NCBI GenBank assembly: GCA_040274725.1
Contig: JBEMAQ010000001.1
Span: forward strand, 496,001 to 560,000
DNA: 64,000 nt
Direction: 5' to 3'
Origin: Solibacillus sp040274725
Lineage (GTDB): Bacteria > Bacillota > Bacilli > Bacillales_A > Planococcaceae
Shown here: in pieces, positions 49,009 to 57,877 of the stretch
Numbering within the stretch: position 1 is the first letter of the stretch
How the letters are laid out: each line of letters begins with the position of its first letter
Notes under the pieces: model-generated
Databases searched by the model: none
Told to the model about the DNA's origin: nothing
Seen by the model: only the letters and a program-made list of their open reading frames with translations
Position numbers and translations under genes: made by a program

Positions 49009-49812
49009 TTATTTTGTTAGTAGAATACATACATGTAAAATCATGTCAGCCTGCTGTGGGAATGGCGCTTCGTTTTGTGTAAAGACGACATAATGTCCTG
49101 TGTACGCTCGCTTGTCTACCATGAGCTGTGACACGCGAAACCCAAGTACTAACTGCGGCTCATTATGAACGGTTACGACGCGTACAAAGCGAATAAATGG
49201 CCTTATTGTTTCTGAAAACATCGTCAAATTCGTTGGCTCTGCTGATTGCCACTGCTGTAAGGCTACACAAAAACTTGCAGGTAGTTGCTCCTCCACATCC
49301 AGTAGCGATAAAAAATGAACGGGCGCCCTACTAAGCGGCTCACGGCATTCATTCCCTGTGTCAATGTAAGCCTGGACAGTAAGCCTCATGTCATCAATTG
49401 CTAGCTCACACGTCGTCACATACGCTTGCTGGACCGTCGAAAGTAGCCTTTGTTGCCAGCCCTTTGACGTAACAAGTAATAAACAGCTCGCTACCAACAC
49501 AAAACAAGTGAAGGCAAGCACCGACGATTGCTGAAAAAACAACGGCTGTAGCATCGTCAAAAAGCCACCGACTAGTAGCGTAGCAATCATCAACCAACTA
49601 GCTTGTACAAAAAGCGTAGATAGTTGCCATGAAAACGCGATGCCTAGTAAACAAAGAAAGCCGATACTAATGGACCAAAATGATAACGGAAAAATCGTTG
49701 TAATAAGCGCACTGCAAAATGCACTCAGCCACAATTTGCTCGCTTTCACATGGAAACCTGTTACGGTCACTGTAAATTTCACTAAAAGTACATTCATCAT
49801 TGTATTAAACAA
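49009..49812 (-). CDS. spoIIGA: Sigma-E processing peptidase SpoIIGA
   Basis: Membrane aspartyl protease activated from the forespore by SpoIIR; it cleaves pro-SigE. About 267 residues from the TTG at 49812, which has GGGGAG nine bases upstream. Five or so membrane helices (about 5-112) precede a cytoplasmic protease domain with the catalytic Asp151 in AYIDTGNECREPL. The protein is about 35-40 residues shorter than B. subtilis SpoIIGA (309). Similarity seems to extend a few codons upstream (RRIVGELLLL) to a stop, but no ATG, GTG or TTG is in frame there. Confidence 0.93.
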   Translation of the reverse strand: MFNTMMNVLLVKFTVTVTGFHVKASKLWLSAFCSALITTIFPLSFWSISIGFLCLLGIAFSWQLSTLFVQASWLMIATLLVGGFLTMLQPLFFQQSSVLAFTCFVLVASCLLLVTSKGWQQRLLSTVQQAYVTTCELAIDDMRLTVQAYIDTGNECREPLSRAPVHFLSLLDVEEQLPASFCVALQQWQSAEPTNLTMFSETIRPFIRFVRVVTVHNEPQLVLGFRVSQLMVDKRAYTGHYVVFTQNEAPFPQQADMILHVCILLTK

Positions 49813-49853
49813 AAGAAGTAGCTCCCCAACGATACGCCGCGCCTCCCACTAAT

Positions 49854-49940
49854 AACGTAGCATGGACACAAGAGAAAAATTGTCAAAGAGTGACTATGAA
49901 AACAAATTTTAGTACGACAAAAATTGCTGATGAACGACAA
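49854..49940 (-). promoter_or_regulatory. Candidate Spo0A-activated spoIIG promoter
   Basis: Minus strand: two TTGTCGT boxes (49940-49934 and 49920-49914), exactly 20 bases apart, resemble the 0A box (core TGTCG). A perfect -35 TTGACA follows at 49886-49881. No -10 lies at normal spacing; TACGTT (49859-49854) lies 21 bases further, similar to the widened spacer of the B. subtilis spoIIG promoter. Confidence 0.6.
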
Positions 49941-49978
49941 AAGAACCTAGTCAGAATGATTTCTGACTAGGTTCTTTT
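49939..49978. terminator. Second terminator between ftsZ and spoIIGA
   Basis: Eighteen-bp perfect stem AAAAGAACCTAGTCAGAA and its complement (49939-49956 with 49961-49978), four-base loop. On the minus strand it ends in TTCTTTTGTCG; the last bases are the distal 0A-like box. Confidence 0.85.
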
Positions 49979-50024
49979 AGCACGATTTATTTTGCTCTAC
50001 ATACAGATTGTCTATTTTTCTACC

Positions 50025-50065
50025 AAAAAAGGCTATGCTACAAATGAAATTTGTAGCATAGCCTT
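50025..50065 (-). terminator. Intrinsic terminator after ftsZ
   Basis: Seventeen-bp perfect stem AAGGCTATGCTACAAAT and complement (50029-50045 with 50049-50065), three-base loop, followed by a T run on the minus strand. Six bases past the ftsZ stop. Confidence 0.9.
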
Positions 50066-50071
50066 CAGTAA

Positions 50072-51232
50072 TTAACGTCGACGATTACGTAAAAACGTCG
50101 GAATATCTAGTGCATCTTCTTGTGATTGATGCGTTTGACGTGGCATTTCTTGCTGTACAGGCTCTTGTGCTACGCGTGGTTGCTGTCCAATTGGTTGCGC
50201 CGGCTGTTGCGTAGCTGCTTGCTGACGTGCACCGATTGCTGGACGAGCTGGCGCTTGTGGACGAGATACTGACAGGATTTCATCAGAGAAGCCAGTTGCG
50301 ATAACCGTTACAATAATTTCGTCATTTAAATTTTCGTTAATAACCGAACCGAAAATCATATTTACTTCTTCATCTGATGCAAGCGCTACAATATCTGCCG
50401 CCTCTTGTACTTCAAATAAACTTAAATTTGAGCCACCAGTAATGTTCATAATAACACCTTTTGCTCCGTCGATTGACGTCTCAAGCAGTGGAGATGAAAT
50501 GGCCTTTTTCGCTGCTTCAACGGCACGGTTTTCACCTGTTGCAATACCAATACCCATAAGAGCTGAACCTTTGTCAGACATAATTGTTTTAATGTCGGCA
50601 AAGTCTAAGTTGATTAAACCTGGTGTCGCGATTAAATCTGAGATCCCTTGTACACCTTGACGCAGTACATTATCCGCTTCACGGAATGCTTCAATCATTG
50701 GTGTTGATTTATCAACGATTTGTAATAATTTATCATTTGGAATGACGATTAATGTATCAACCGATTCCTTCATTGTGTTAATACCGCCCATCGCCTGCGT
50801 AGAACGCTTACGACCTTCAAATGTAAATGGACGTGTCACAACACCGACTGTTAATGCGCCTAAATCACGCGCGATTTGTGCAATTACTGGTGCAGCACCT
50901 GTACCTGTACCACCGCCCATACCTGCTGTGACGAATACCATATCCGCCCCACGTAGTACTTCTTCTAATTGTTCACGGCTTTCTTCTGCCGCCTTTTTAC
51001 CTACCTCAGGGTTTGCGCCCGCGCCAAGACCACGCGTCAGCTTCCCACCGATTTGTAATTTATACTCTGCTTTTGATAAATTTAATGCTTGCGCATCTGT
51101 ATTCACGGCGATAAAATCTACACCTTGTACACCGTGCTCGATCATACGGTTGACGGCATTGTTACCACCGCCACCTACACCAATTACTTTAATAACGGCC
51201 AATTGATCCATATTCGTATCGAATTCTAACAT
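50072..51232 (-). CDS. ftsZ: Cell division GTPase FtsZ
   Basis: Tubulin-like GTPase that forms the division ring. 386 residues: GTP-binding domain with VGGGGNNAVNRMIE near 18, the tubulin signature GGGTGTGAAP near 104-113, and the T7 loop NLDFADIKTIM near 206. A Gln/Pro/Ala-rich linker (about 318-370) leads to the conserved C-terminal peptide DIPTFLRNRRR that binds FtsA and SepF. Start at 51232 has AGGAG upstream; 40 bases after ftsA. Confidence 0.98.
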   Translation of the reverse strand: MLEFDTNMDQLAVIKVIGVGGGGNNAVNRMIEHGVQGVDFIAVNTDAQALNLSKAEYKLQIGGKLTRGLGAGANPEVGKKAAEESREQLEEVLRGADMVFVTAGMGGGTGTGAAPVIAQIARDLGALTVGVVTRPFTFEGRKRSTQAMGGINTMKESVDTLIVIPNDKLLQIVDKSTPMIEAFREADNVLRQGVQGISDLIATPGLINLDFADIKTIMSDKGSALMGIGIATGENRAVEAAKKAISSPLLETSIDGAKGVIMNITGGSNLSLFEVQEAADIVALASDEEVNMIFGSVINENLNDEIIVTVIATGFSDEILSVSRPQAPARPAIGARQQAATQQPAQPIGQQPRVAQEPVQQEMPRQTHQSQEDALDIPTFLRNRRR

Positions 51233-51272
51233 TATTTCTCCTCCTAATCTATCGTTCCCGATTTTTTCGCGG

Positions 51273-52571
51273 TTACTCGAAAAATTTATTTAATAGGTTT
51301 TTTGCGCGATCAATGACACGCACTTTATTTTCAGATTCTACTTTTTCTGATGTATTATTTACTGGTTTAGAAGGAGTATGCTGAGTTGGCGTTTGGTATG
51401 ATGGATATGACGGCGACCCTTGCGCAACTTCACGATTATAAAACTGGTCTTCTACATGTGCATAACGAATTAAACCAACAGCTGTAGTAAATGAAGGCTC
51501 ACGTACACCAATATAGTCTGGTGTATAAATACGTACACGTGATAACATGACTTGTCTTGCAAGCTGTGCAATCCCTTCAAGCTGTGCAACACCGCCTGTA
51601 AGAACGATGCCTCCAGGTAAATCACGTACACCTAAACGTGCGATTTCATCTAATACAAGTTCAAATAATTCTTCTAAGCGAACACCAATAATCTCGGCAA
51701 TGTAACGCTGACTATATTGGTCAGTTGAATCCGTTCCAACGACAGGGACATCAAATAGTGCCTCATTTGATGCATCTTCAAAAAATGCATGTCCAAACTC
51801 AGTTTTAATTTTTTCAGCTTGCTCCGTCGGCGTTTTTAATACAATTGATAAATCTTTTGTAATGTGATCGCCACCAACTGGAATAACGGCTGTATTTTTT
51901 AATAAGCCATCTTCAAATACCGCAACAGTTGTTGAACCTCCACCAAGGTCAATATAAGCAGTCCCTTGATTCTTTTCGTCCTCTGTTAAGGCAAAGAATC
52001 CTGCTGCTAACGGCTGCAAATAAATTTCGCGTATCGTCAAGCCTGCACGTTCTACACAGCGCAGTACGTTGTGTACAAGTGTTTTTGATGTCGTAATCAT
52101 CGTTGCGTCCATTTCTAACCGAATACCAATCATCCCGCGTGGATCTTTGATTTCGTCTAGATTGTCAACGATAAATTGCTTTGGAATTAAGTTTACTAAC
52201 TCTCGTTCAGGTGGAATTGACATCACTTGTGCAGACTCAATTACACGTTCTAAATCATCATCTGTAATTTCACGATTCTCACTATTAACAGCGACAACCC
52301 CTTTTACAGGTTGTAAAAATGTTTGATTTGCTGGTACACCAAGCACAACCTCTTTAATCTCGATACCTGTCATCAGTTCGGCCTGACTGACAGCCTTCTT
52401 AATCGATTGTACTGTGGCATCAATATCAACGATTGCACCTTTACGAATGCCGGTTGACTTCGCATGACCGACTCCGATTACGTGCAACTGATCACCATTC
52501 ATTTCTCCAATTAGTACTTTAACTGAAGACGATCCTATATCTAAAGAAATATATATATCTTGATGATTCAA
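51273..52571 (-). CDS. ftsA: Cell division protein FtsA
   Basis: Actin-fold protein that tethers FtsZ to the membrane. 432 residues with IYISLDIGSSSVKVLIGE (phosphate 1) at the N-terminus, YIDLGGGSTTVAVF (phosphate 2) near 206, LTGGVAQLEG near 337, a low-complexity linker rich in Ser/Thr/Pro (about 375-415), and a C-terminal amphipathic helix VIDRAKNLLNKFFE for membrane binding. Start is TTG at 52571 behind AAGGAGG. Confidence 0.97.
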   Translation of the reverse strand: MNHQDIYISLDIGSSSVKVLIGEMNGDQLHVIGVGHAKSTGIRKGAIVDIDATVQSIKKAVSQAELMTGIEIKEVVLGVPANQTFLQPVKGVVAVNSENREITDDDLERVIESAQVMSIPPERELVNLIPKQFIVDNLDEIKDPRGMIGIRLEMDATMITTSKTLVHNVLRCVERAGLTIREIYLQPLAAGFFALTEDEKNQGTAYIDLGGGSTTVAVFEDGLLKNTAVIPVGGDHITKDLSIVLKTPTEQAEKIKTEFGHAFFEDASNEALFDVPVVGTDSTDQYSQRYIAEIIGVRLEELFELVLDEIARLGVRDLPGGIVLTGGVAQLEGIAQLARQVMLSRVRIYTPDYIGVREPSFTTAVGLIRYAHVEDQFYNREVAQGSPSYPSYQTPTQHTPSKPVNNTSEKVESENKVRVIDRAKNLLNKFFE

Positions 52572-52605
52572 CTCGCTGCACCTCCTTCAATTACTCCTAT
52601 AGTCC

Positions 52606-52634
52606 ATTCTATTGTAAATTTCCGTTATTGTCTA
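52606..52634 (-). promoter_or_regulatory. Sigma-A promoter for ftsA-ftsZ
   Basis: Minus strand -35 TAGACA (52634-52629), 17-base spacer, -10 TAGAAT (52611-52606), five of six in each box. In the 100-base gap between sbp and ftsA. Confidence 0.75.
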
Positions 52635-52671
52635 AGAATATTCGTGTTTGTCATCAAATTTTAACGTTCAT

Positions 52672-53037
52672 TTATGATTTCTCATTCATTTTTATACGCC
52701 GGTCTTCAAGCTTCGTTAAAAGTATGCGACGAATGACCGCAATATTTTGGAAAAGACGTACACCAAACGCAAAAATTGCGGCTAAATAGAGGTCAACACC
52801 GATATGAACGCCTAAAAACGCCAGTCCGGCTGCCAATATGATATTAAAGAAAAAACCCGATATGAATACTTTATCGTCATATACTTGCTGTAATTGAGCA
52901 CGAATCCCACCAAACATCGTATCAAGTGCCGCTAACACCGCAATCGATAAATAATCCTCATACACCACCGGGATTTGAATATCCGTTAAAATACCGAGTG
53001 CTACACCTAATATTAAGCCTAATAGTGGTAACCACAT
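52672..53037 (-). CDS. sbp: Small basic protein Sbp (DUF1290)
   Basis: Membrane protein of 121 residues with three to four hydrophobic helices and the conserved VALGILTDIQIPVVYEDYLSIAVLAALDT and GIRAQLQ. Function is unknown, but it is always found upstream of ftsA in Bacillales. It follows the second DUF881 gene by three bases. Confidence 0.9.
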   Translation of the reverse strand: MWLPLLGLILGVALGILTDIQIPVVYEDYLSIAVLAALDTMFGGIRAQLQQVYDDKVFISGFFFNIILAAGLAFLGVHIGVDLYLAAIFAFGVRLFQNIAVIRRILLTKLEDRRIKMNEKS

Positions 53038-53040
53038 ATT

Positions 53041-53760
53041 CTAATCCCCTTTAATCTCGGTCAAATAATCATATCCTGGTAAATCAACTGTAGAGTCAAT
53101 ACGCGTCTGCTGCTGTGCTGGCTGAATCGTCAACTGTAAATTGTCAATAAAAAATTCATCGCGGTACGTGGACGCAAACAGCACGCTCGACAGCTTTTCC
53201 GCATCGTCATAGTTGGCTGTAATGATTTTAATCTCAATATTTGTTTCATCAATCGGCATACTATTAATCGTCGTTCTGCCGTTAATATCTCGAATCGCTG
53301 AGTGTAGCGTCACACGTTGGCCGTCAATTTCAACAGCCTGTGCATGATGACGATACAAATCATTAAGCAAACGAATTAGTAGCTGTGGTGAAATCGGCTG
53401 AATTTCATAGCCAAATTGCAGCATCTCGCGTGACGGCTCAATCATCAGTGACAATCCTGGGCCTGTCATCGGTAAGACCCCTGCTTGACGCTGCAACTGT
53501 TCAACTGTTTCTTGAATAATTTGCTCTGGATTTATAAATTCCTCATCCTCATATTTACGAACAGTTTCACTCGATTCACTAATCATCGAGAGCATCTCCG
53601 AGTGACGTTTTTGCTCACTCGCTAATTCTTGACGGATTTCCCAAATATCGCGTGTATCACGCTCAGTTGGTTGTTGGACCGTGTTATATTGCACGGCGAG
53701 CATAAAGCCAATCACAAATGAAATGAGCGTAATATTTCTAAAATGTGTTTTTTTCATCAT
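53041..53760 (-). CDS. ylxX: DUF881 family division-cluster protein (YlxX-like)
   Basis: 239 residues: one N-terminal membrane helix (about 9-26), a coiled-coil segment (about 38-80), then the extracytoplasmic DUF881 domain (GPGLSLMIEP, LLIRLLNDLYRHHAQAVEIDGQRV, ANYDDAEKL). Function unknown. It is a tandem paralogue of the gene immediately upstream, with the same length and domain order, 17 bases apart. Confidence 0.85.
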   Translation of the reverse strand: MMKKTHFRNITLISFVIGFMLAVQYNTVQQPTERDTRDIWEIRQELASEQKRHSEMLSMISESSETVRKYEDEEFINPEQIIQETVEQLQRQAGVLPMTGPGLSLMIEPSREMLQFGYEIQPISPQLLIRLLNDLYRHHAQAVEIDGQRVTLHSAIRDINGRTTINSMPIDETNIEIKIITANYDDAEKLSSVLFASTYRDEFFIDNLQLTIQPAQQQTRIDSTVDLPGYDYLTEIKGD

Positions 53761-53777
53761 CGTTCGCTCACTCCTCG

Positions 53778-54497
53778 CTACTGCCCATTCGCTGTCTGCA
53801 TCGTCACCATTTCTACCGTTTCAAGCGTCACTTGCACACGCTCATTTAGTAGCTGATCAAATACACCACCGGTAAGCTGCAAGGAGCTCGTCAAAATTGT
53901 TTGATTCCCTACCGCTTCAATGATGAACGGTGCAGGATGCTGCTTGCCATCAATTGTAATAACCGGGCCGTTGCAGCTAATATAGGAGTTTGCCGTTAAA
54001 CGCTGTCCATTAATCGCAATGGCCTCTGCCCCTGCAATTTTTAATTCATTTAATAATTTAAAAATATGACTATCATGCACAATATAGTCGTTCGGGTTTG
54101 TTGAAGTCGGGTCGTACTCACCATCTTCAAGCGTAATACGAACCCCTTCCCCACTTCCCGCTGAATACCCTAAGAGCAAACGTAAATGCTCTGCTTCTTG
54201 AACAAATTGTTCATAGTGCTCCTCATCCGATGCCATTTGCTTTTCATAAGCTCGTATTTTTACTTCAAGCTCATTTAGCTCGTCCGCAAGCTCTTTATTG
54301 CGCTCCTGCTGCTCAATTAGTTGCTCGCGGTACGTATTTTCCTGTTCGAAGTATGGTGAAGCTTGACTTAACATTTTTTTATCCTTCGACAAGTTATACG
54401 AGTAGCCAATAATAAAACCCGTAATAACACATACAATCAGCAAGACAAAATATTTACGGCTTAAAAAGTTGCGCTTACTGCTCTGCTTGTACTTCAT
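53778..54497 (-). CDS. ylxW: DUF881 family division-cluster protein (YlxW-like)
   Basis: 239 residues, same architecture as its downstream paralogue: membrane helix at about 16-34, coiled-coil about 45-95, DUF881 domain with GEGVRITLEDGEYDP, IFKLLNELKIAGAEAIAINGQRL and YISCNGPVITIDG. The two share the pattern but have clearly diverged. It starts 23 bases inside the 3' end of divIB. Confidence 0.87.
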   Translation of the reverse strand: MKYKQSSKRNFLSRKYFVLLIVCVITGFIIGYSYNLSKDKKMLSQASPYFEQENTYREQLIEQQERNKELADELNELEVKIRAYEKQMASDEEHYEQFVQEAEHLRLLLGYSAGSGEGVRITLEDGEYDPTSTNPNDYIVHDSHIFKLLNELKIAGAEAIAINGQRLTANSYISCNGPVITIDGKQHPAPFIIEAVGNQTILTSSLQLTGGVFDQLLNERVQVTLETVEMVTMQTANGQ

Positions 54498-55302
54498 CTA
54501 CAATGTCCCCTTCAGCTGGCTCGTCCTCAAGCTGTCCAAGCATCATGTACTCTTCTGTAAAGGGACGGTAGTACGAGCCTACCTCAATATCGATAATGCC
54601 CTTTTCGAAAGTGTCCGCTTGTTCAATTTGCGCAATAATGGACGGATAATAATTCAGCTTACTTGCAAGGGACGTAATTTCAGCGCGCACCTCATAGCCA
54701 TCATTCATAAATAATGTCACTGCGTATGGATCTGACTTTGACGGGGTCGCATTAATTTGCGAAATTAACGCTAAAATATTCGGCTCAAGCCCCGCTAGCT
54801 CCTTTAATAACCGCTTACGTAATGCTTCATCTTCAAATTGCAGGAAAATCGGTGCATCAATCGGCTCGAGTGCGCTTACTTGCTCTAAAATATAGCCATT
54901 TTCTAGCATCGGATAAAACTCACCGTTTTTCGCAATATAAGCAACCTTCTGCCATTCACTTACATGAATTTGCACCGTATTTAACCATTTACGCTTTACC
55001 TTTACTTCCTTTACCCAATCGTTTTGTTCAAGCGTCTTTTCTACATCACCAACTGTAAAGCCCCACAATGATTCCTCAAGTACAAGACCCGACTCCTTTA
55101 AATAAAAGGACTCCTCTACAATCGACTCCCCGCTTAATTCAATTTTTTGAATATTACTATAGGATGATTGAAAATAAAGAACGAGTGCAGTAATTCCTAA
55201 AAAGATCATGCTAAGTATAAAGAACTTAAAATTCGATCGCATTTTTCTGCGCTGCTTCAGGGCTGGTACACGTTCTGTAATATCGATTACTTTTTTCTCC
55301 AT
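54475..55302 (-). CDS. divIB: Cell division protein DivIB (FtsQ)
   Basis: Bitopic division protein that links FtsL/DivIC with the septal synthase. 275 residues from the ATG at 55302, whose first base is the last base of the ftsW stop codon (TAATG) and which follows GGGAGGAG; an in-frame ATG at 55320 would put that site inside the gene. Cytoplasmic basic region, membrane helix (about 27-48), POTRA domain (YSNIQKIELSG onward), beta domain, and an acidic C-terminal tail. murB and murG, normally just upstream, are missing. Confidence 0.93.
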   Translation of the reverse strand: MEKKVIDITERVPALKQRRKMRSNFKFFILSMIFLGITALVLYFQSSYSNIQKIELSGESIVEESFYLKESGLVLEESLWGFTVGDVEKTLEQNDWVKEVKVKRKWLNTVQIHVSEWQKVAYIAKNGEFYPMLENGYILEQVSALEPIDAPIFLQFEDEALRKRLLKELAGLEPNILALISQINATPSKSDPYAVTLFMNDGYEVRAEITSLASKLNYYPSIIAQIEQADTFEKGIIDIEVGSYYRPFTEEYMMLGQLEDEPAEGDIVDEVQAEQ

Positions 55303-56372
55303 TATTTTCTCCTCCCCCATTCATTACTAGAAAAATTTAATATTGTCGCCACTGTTAACCATACAATAACAAGCGATGTGCCACCATAGCTAATAAATGG
55401 TAGCGTGACACCTGTTACAGGTAGTAGGTTAATGACAACGCCGATGTTCAAGCACGCTTGAATCGCAATCATCGTTGTTAAGGCACAAATCACGTAAAAT
55501 TGTTGGAGTGTAAAACAATGAAGTGCTAAACGATAGCCTATCAGTAAAAAGCACGCAAAAATAAGCAGGAGTATACTACCTCCGACAAAACCAATCTCCT
55601 CCAAAATAATTGAGAAAATAAAATCATTTTGCGGCTCAGGTAAATATAAATATTTTTGTCTACTTTTTAAAAATCCATGCCCGAATAATCCAGCTGGGCC
55701 AATCGCCAAGAGTGATTGTACTGCCTGAAAGCCGCTTCCAAGTGGATCTGCCCACGGATTTAAAAATGCTTCAATACGCTTTAAACGATACGGTGCAGCA
55801 AGTATAAGTCCCGCAAGACCGACTCCTCCTAGTAGTACAAAAAATGCGTACAGCTTTAGCGGATACTGCGCTAAAAATAGTAAAACGAAGGCAGTCACAA
55901 CTAAAATAAACGCACTGCCGAAATCTGGCTGTAACATAATAAGCGCCACAGGCAACAATAAAATAATAAAATGCTTTAGCTGGACAATTCGCTCACTCAT
56001 CTTTCGCTCCGCCAAGACGAAACTGAGAAAGACAAGCGTCGTTATTTTCGAAAGTTCTGCTGGCTGAATCGTTAATGGACCTAAGCCAATCCAACTTTGA
56101 GAACCATTTCTTACAATACCTATACCCGGAATGAGTACAAGTATTAACAAAATTATCGAGAAAAGGTAACTTATTGACCAAAATTGTTTATTTTGTAGAA
56201 AAGAGCCTTTCACGAGTAAAAGACAACTGATGAAAGCGATACAAAAATAAACGCTTTGCTTTATGTAAAAAGGGGTTTGACCTGTATAGTGCACGGCACT
56301 CCAATACTGCCCTGCCGAGTAAATAAAGGCAATCCCAACAATGGATAATATGGCTGCACAGCTAAAAAACAA
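55302..56372 (-). CDS. spoVE: SEDS family glycosyltransferase SpoVE/FtsW
   Basis: Peptidoglycan polymerase of the SEDS family. About 356 residues and ten membrane helices, with SQSWIGLGPLTIQPAELSK near 90, the catalytic-loop QPDFGSAF near 147, and LPVTGVTLPFISYGGTSL near the C-terminus. Position after murD corresponds to spoVE. The 5' end is uncertain: the TTG at 56372 has no ribosome binding site, and the frame continues upstream through NTRLRR to a stop, with only CTG at 56393 and ATC at 56396 available behind AAGGGAAGGG. Confidence 0.9.
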   Translation of the reverse strand: MFFSCAAILSIVGIAFIYSAGQYWSAVHYTGQTPFYIKQSVYFCIAFISCLLLVKGSFLQNKQFWSISYLFSIILLILVLIPGIGIVRNGSQSWIGLGPLTIQPAELSKITTLVFLSFVLAERKMSERIVQLKHFIILLLPVALIMLQPDFGSAFILVVTAFVLLFLAQYPLKLYAFFVLLGGVGLAGLILAAPYRLKRIEAFLNPWADPLGSGFQAVQSLLAIGPAGLFGHGFLKSRQKYLYLPEPQNDFIFSIILEEIGFVGGSILLLIFACFLLIGYRLALHCFTLQQFYVICALTTMIAIQACLNIGVVINLLPVTGVTLPFISYGGTSLVIVWLTVATILNFSSNEWGRRK

Positions 56373-56467
56373 ACGTCTAAGGCGCGTATTCAGGATGCCC
56401 TTCCCTTCTTACTTTTTTAACCAATCCATTGCAATTCAACTACCGACATATTCATCCTATTAAGAAT

Positions 56468-56495
56468 GCATTTCGTGCAATTTTGCACGAAATGC
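56468..56495 (-). terminator. Hairpin between murD and spoVE
   Basis: Perfect 13-bp stem GCATTTCGTGCAA and complement (56468-56480 with 56483-56495). On the minus strand it is followed by ATTCTTAAT, a weak T tract, so it may be a leaky terminator or an mRNA-processing structure. Confidence 0.5.
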
Positions 56496-56527
56496 TTCTA
56501 GGTTTATATGAGTAATTATGCTTTTAC

Positions 56528-57877
56528 CTATAGTTTCATGACACGGTCAATAAATAGATCGCCGCGAATTTCGAAGCTGCCGTGTTGATCCCAGCTTGCG
56601 CATGCCGGTGAGAGTAAAATGATGTCGCCTTCTGAAGATAGCTTCGCTGCGTAACCGACTGCATCTTCTACATCAATGGCGCGTACAATATCCTTCACAC
56701 CGCAAGATTTCGCGAATTCGATCAGACGCAGTGCCGTTTCACCAAATACGACCATTGCCTTCACGCGCGACATTTCCTCGCGTAATTCCTCAAATGAATG
56801 CCCGCGGTCAAGACCGCCCGCTAGTAGCACGATTGGTGCATCAAATGCAGCAAGTGCTGATTTTGTCGCTAAGCAGTTTGTTGCTTTTGAGTCATTGTAA
56901 ATTTTACGCCCTTGCCACTCGCGTACAAATTGTGAACGGTGACGGACACCGCCAAATGCCTTTATTACTTGCTCGATTGCATCTTTCGGACAGCCGTGCG
57001 TTAATACTGCGGCGATGGCACATAAAATGTTTTGTAAATTATGCTCCCCAGGTAGCACAATATCCTTACGCTCCATGAATGCCTCGCCTTGCCAGTAAAT
57101 TGTCGTCGCATCGGCGCTAATGCCCGCCTCTGACTTCCCTTTTACTGTAAATGGTACAAGACGAGCCTTTGATTTTTTCGCATAATCCGCAACAATTTGC
57201 TGGTCTGCATTGTAAATAAACGTATCTTCTTCTGTTTGGTTGCGCGTTACGCCAAATTTCGCCTCTGTATACTCTTCAAACGTCCCGTGATAATCAAGGT
57301 GCGCCTCATAAAGATTCGTTAAAATCGCAATGCTAGGCTTGAAATCGCGCGTGCCCATTAATTGGAATGATGATAATTCTGTTACAATAACATTTTCCGG
57401 CTTCGCTTCCACCGCTACGCTACATGCTACAGTCCCAATGTTCCCTGCAATTAGCGGCGCACGCTTGCCTGCTGCTAACATTTCGAAAATAAGCGTTGTC
57501 GTTGTTGTTTTACCATTTGAACCGGTAATCCCAATAAACGGCGCCTCGCTTACTAAATAGGCAAGCTCCATTTCCGTAATGACTGGAATGCCGCGCTCCA
57601 CAGCATCCGCAATAATTGGATTGCTGTATGGAATACCCGGGTTTTTCACAACAAGTTCAAAGCCCTCATCTAATAAATCTTCCGGGTGACGACCGCAAAT
57701 TACGGTAATACCCGCTGCAAGTATGCCCTGTGCTTCTGGATTTGCTTCAAATGGCTTTGCGTCATTTACTGTCACAAACGCACCAAGCTTATGTAGTAAC
57801 TCTGCCGCTGCGACACCACTTTTCGCTAACCCTAATACTAAAACCTTTTTCGACTGTAAAGCTGTATACTCGATCAT
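56528..57877 (-). CDS. murD: UDP-N-acetylmuramoylalanine--D-glutamate ligase
   Basis: Adds D-glutamate to UDP-MurNAc-L-Ala. 449 residues from the ATG at 57877, which has GGAGG upstream and overlaps the mraY stop (ATGA); a longer upstream frame lies within mraY. The P-loop GITGSNGKTTTT is at 116-127, followed by TELSSFQL near 171 and the ligase-domain YNDSKATN near 340. In this cluster it directly follows mraY; murE, the next ligase in the pathway, is not here. Confidence 0.96.
   Translation of the reverse strand: MIEYTALQSKKVLVLGLAKSGVAAAELLHKLGAFVTVNDAKPFEANPEAQGILAAGITVICGRHPEDLLDEGFELVVKNPGIPYSNPIIADAVERGIPVITEMELAYLVSEAPFIGITGSNGKTTTTTLIFEMLAAGKRAPLIAGNIGTVACSVAVEAKPENVIVTELSSFQLMGTRDFKPSIAILTNLYEAHLDYHGTFEEYTEAKFGVTRNQTEEDTFIYNADQQIVADYAKKSKARLVPFTVKGKSEAGISADATTIYWQGEAFMERKDIVLPGEHNLQNILCAIAAVLTHGCPKDAIEQVIKAFGGVRHRSQFVREWQGRKIYNDSKATNCLATKSALAAFDAPIVLLAGGLDRGHSFEELREEMSRVKAMVVFGETALRLIEFAKSCGVKDIVRAIDVEDAVGYAAKLSSEGDIILLSPACASWDQHGSFEIRGDLFIDRVMKL

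Noticed and set aside
50742..51206. Plus-strand open frame of 154 codons opposite ftsZ
   Set aside because: Pro/Thr/Ala-rich antisense of the FtsZ GTP-binding domain; no supporting signal.
53041..54497. Tandem DUF881 genes considered as a recent duplication
   Set aside because: The two proteins are well diverged and the same pair (ylxW, ylxX) exists in B. subtilis.
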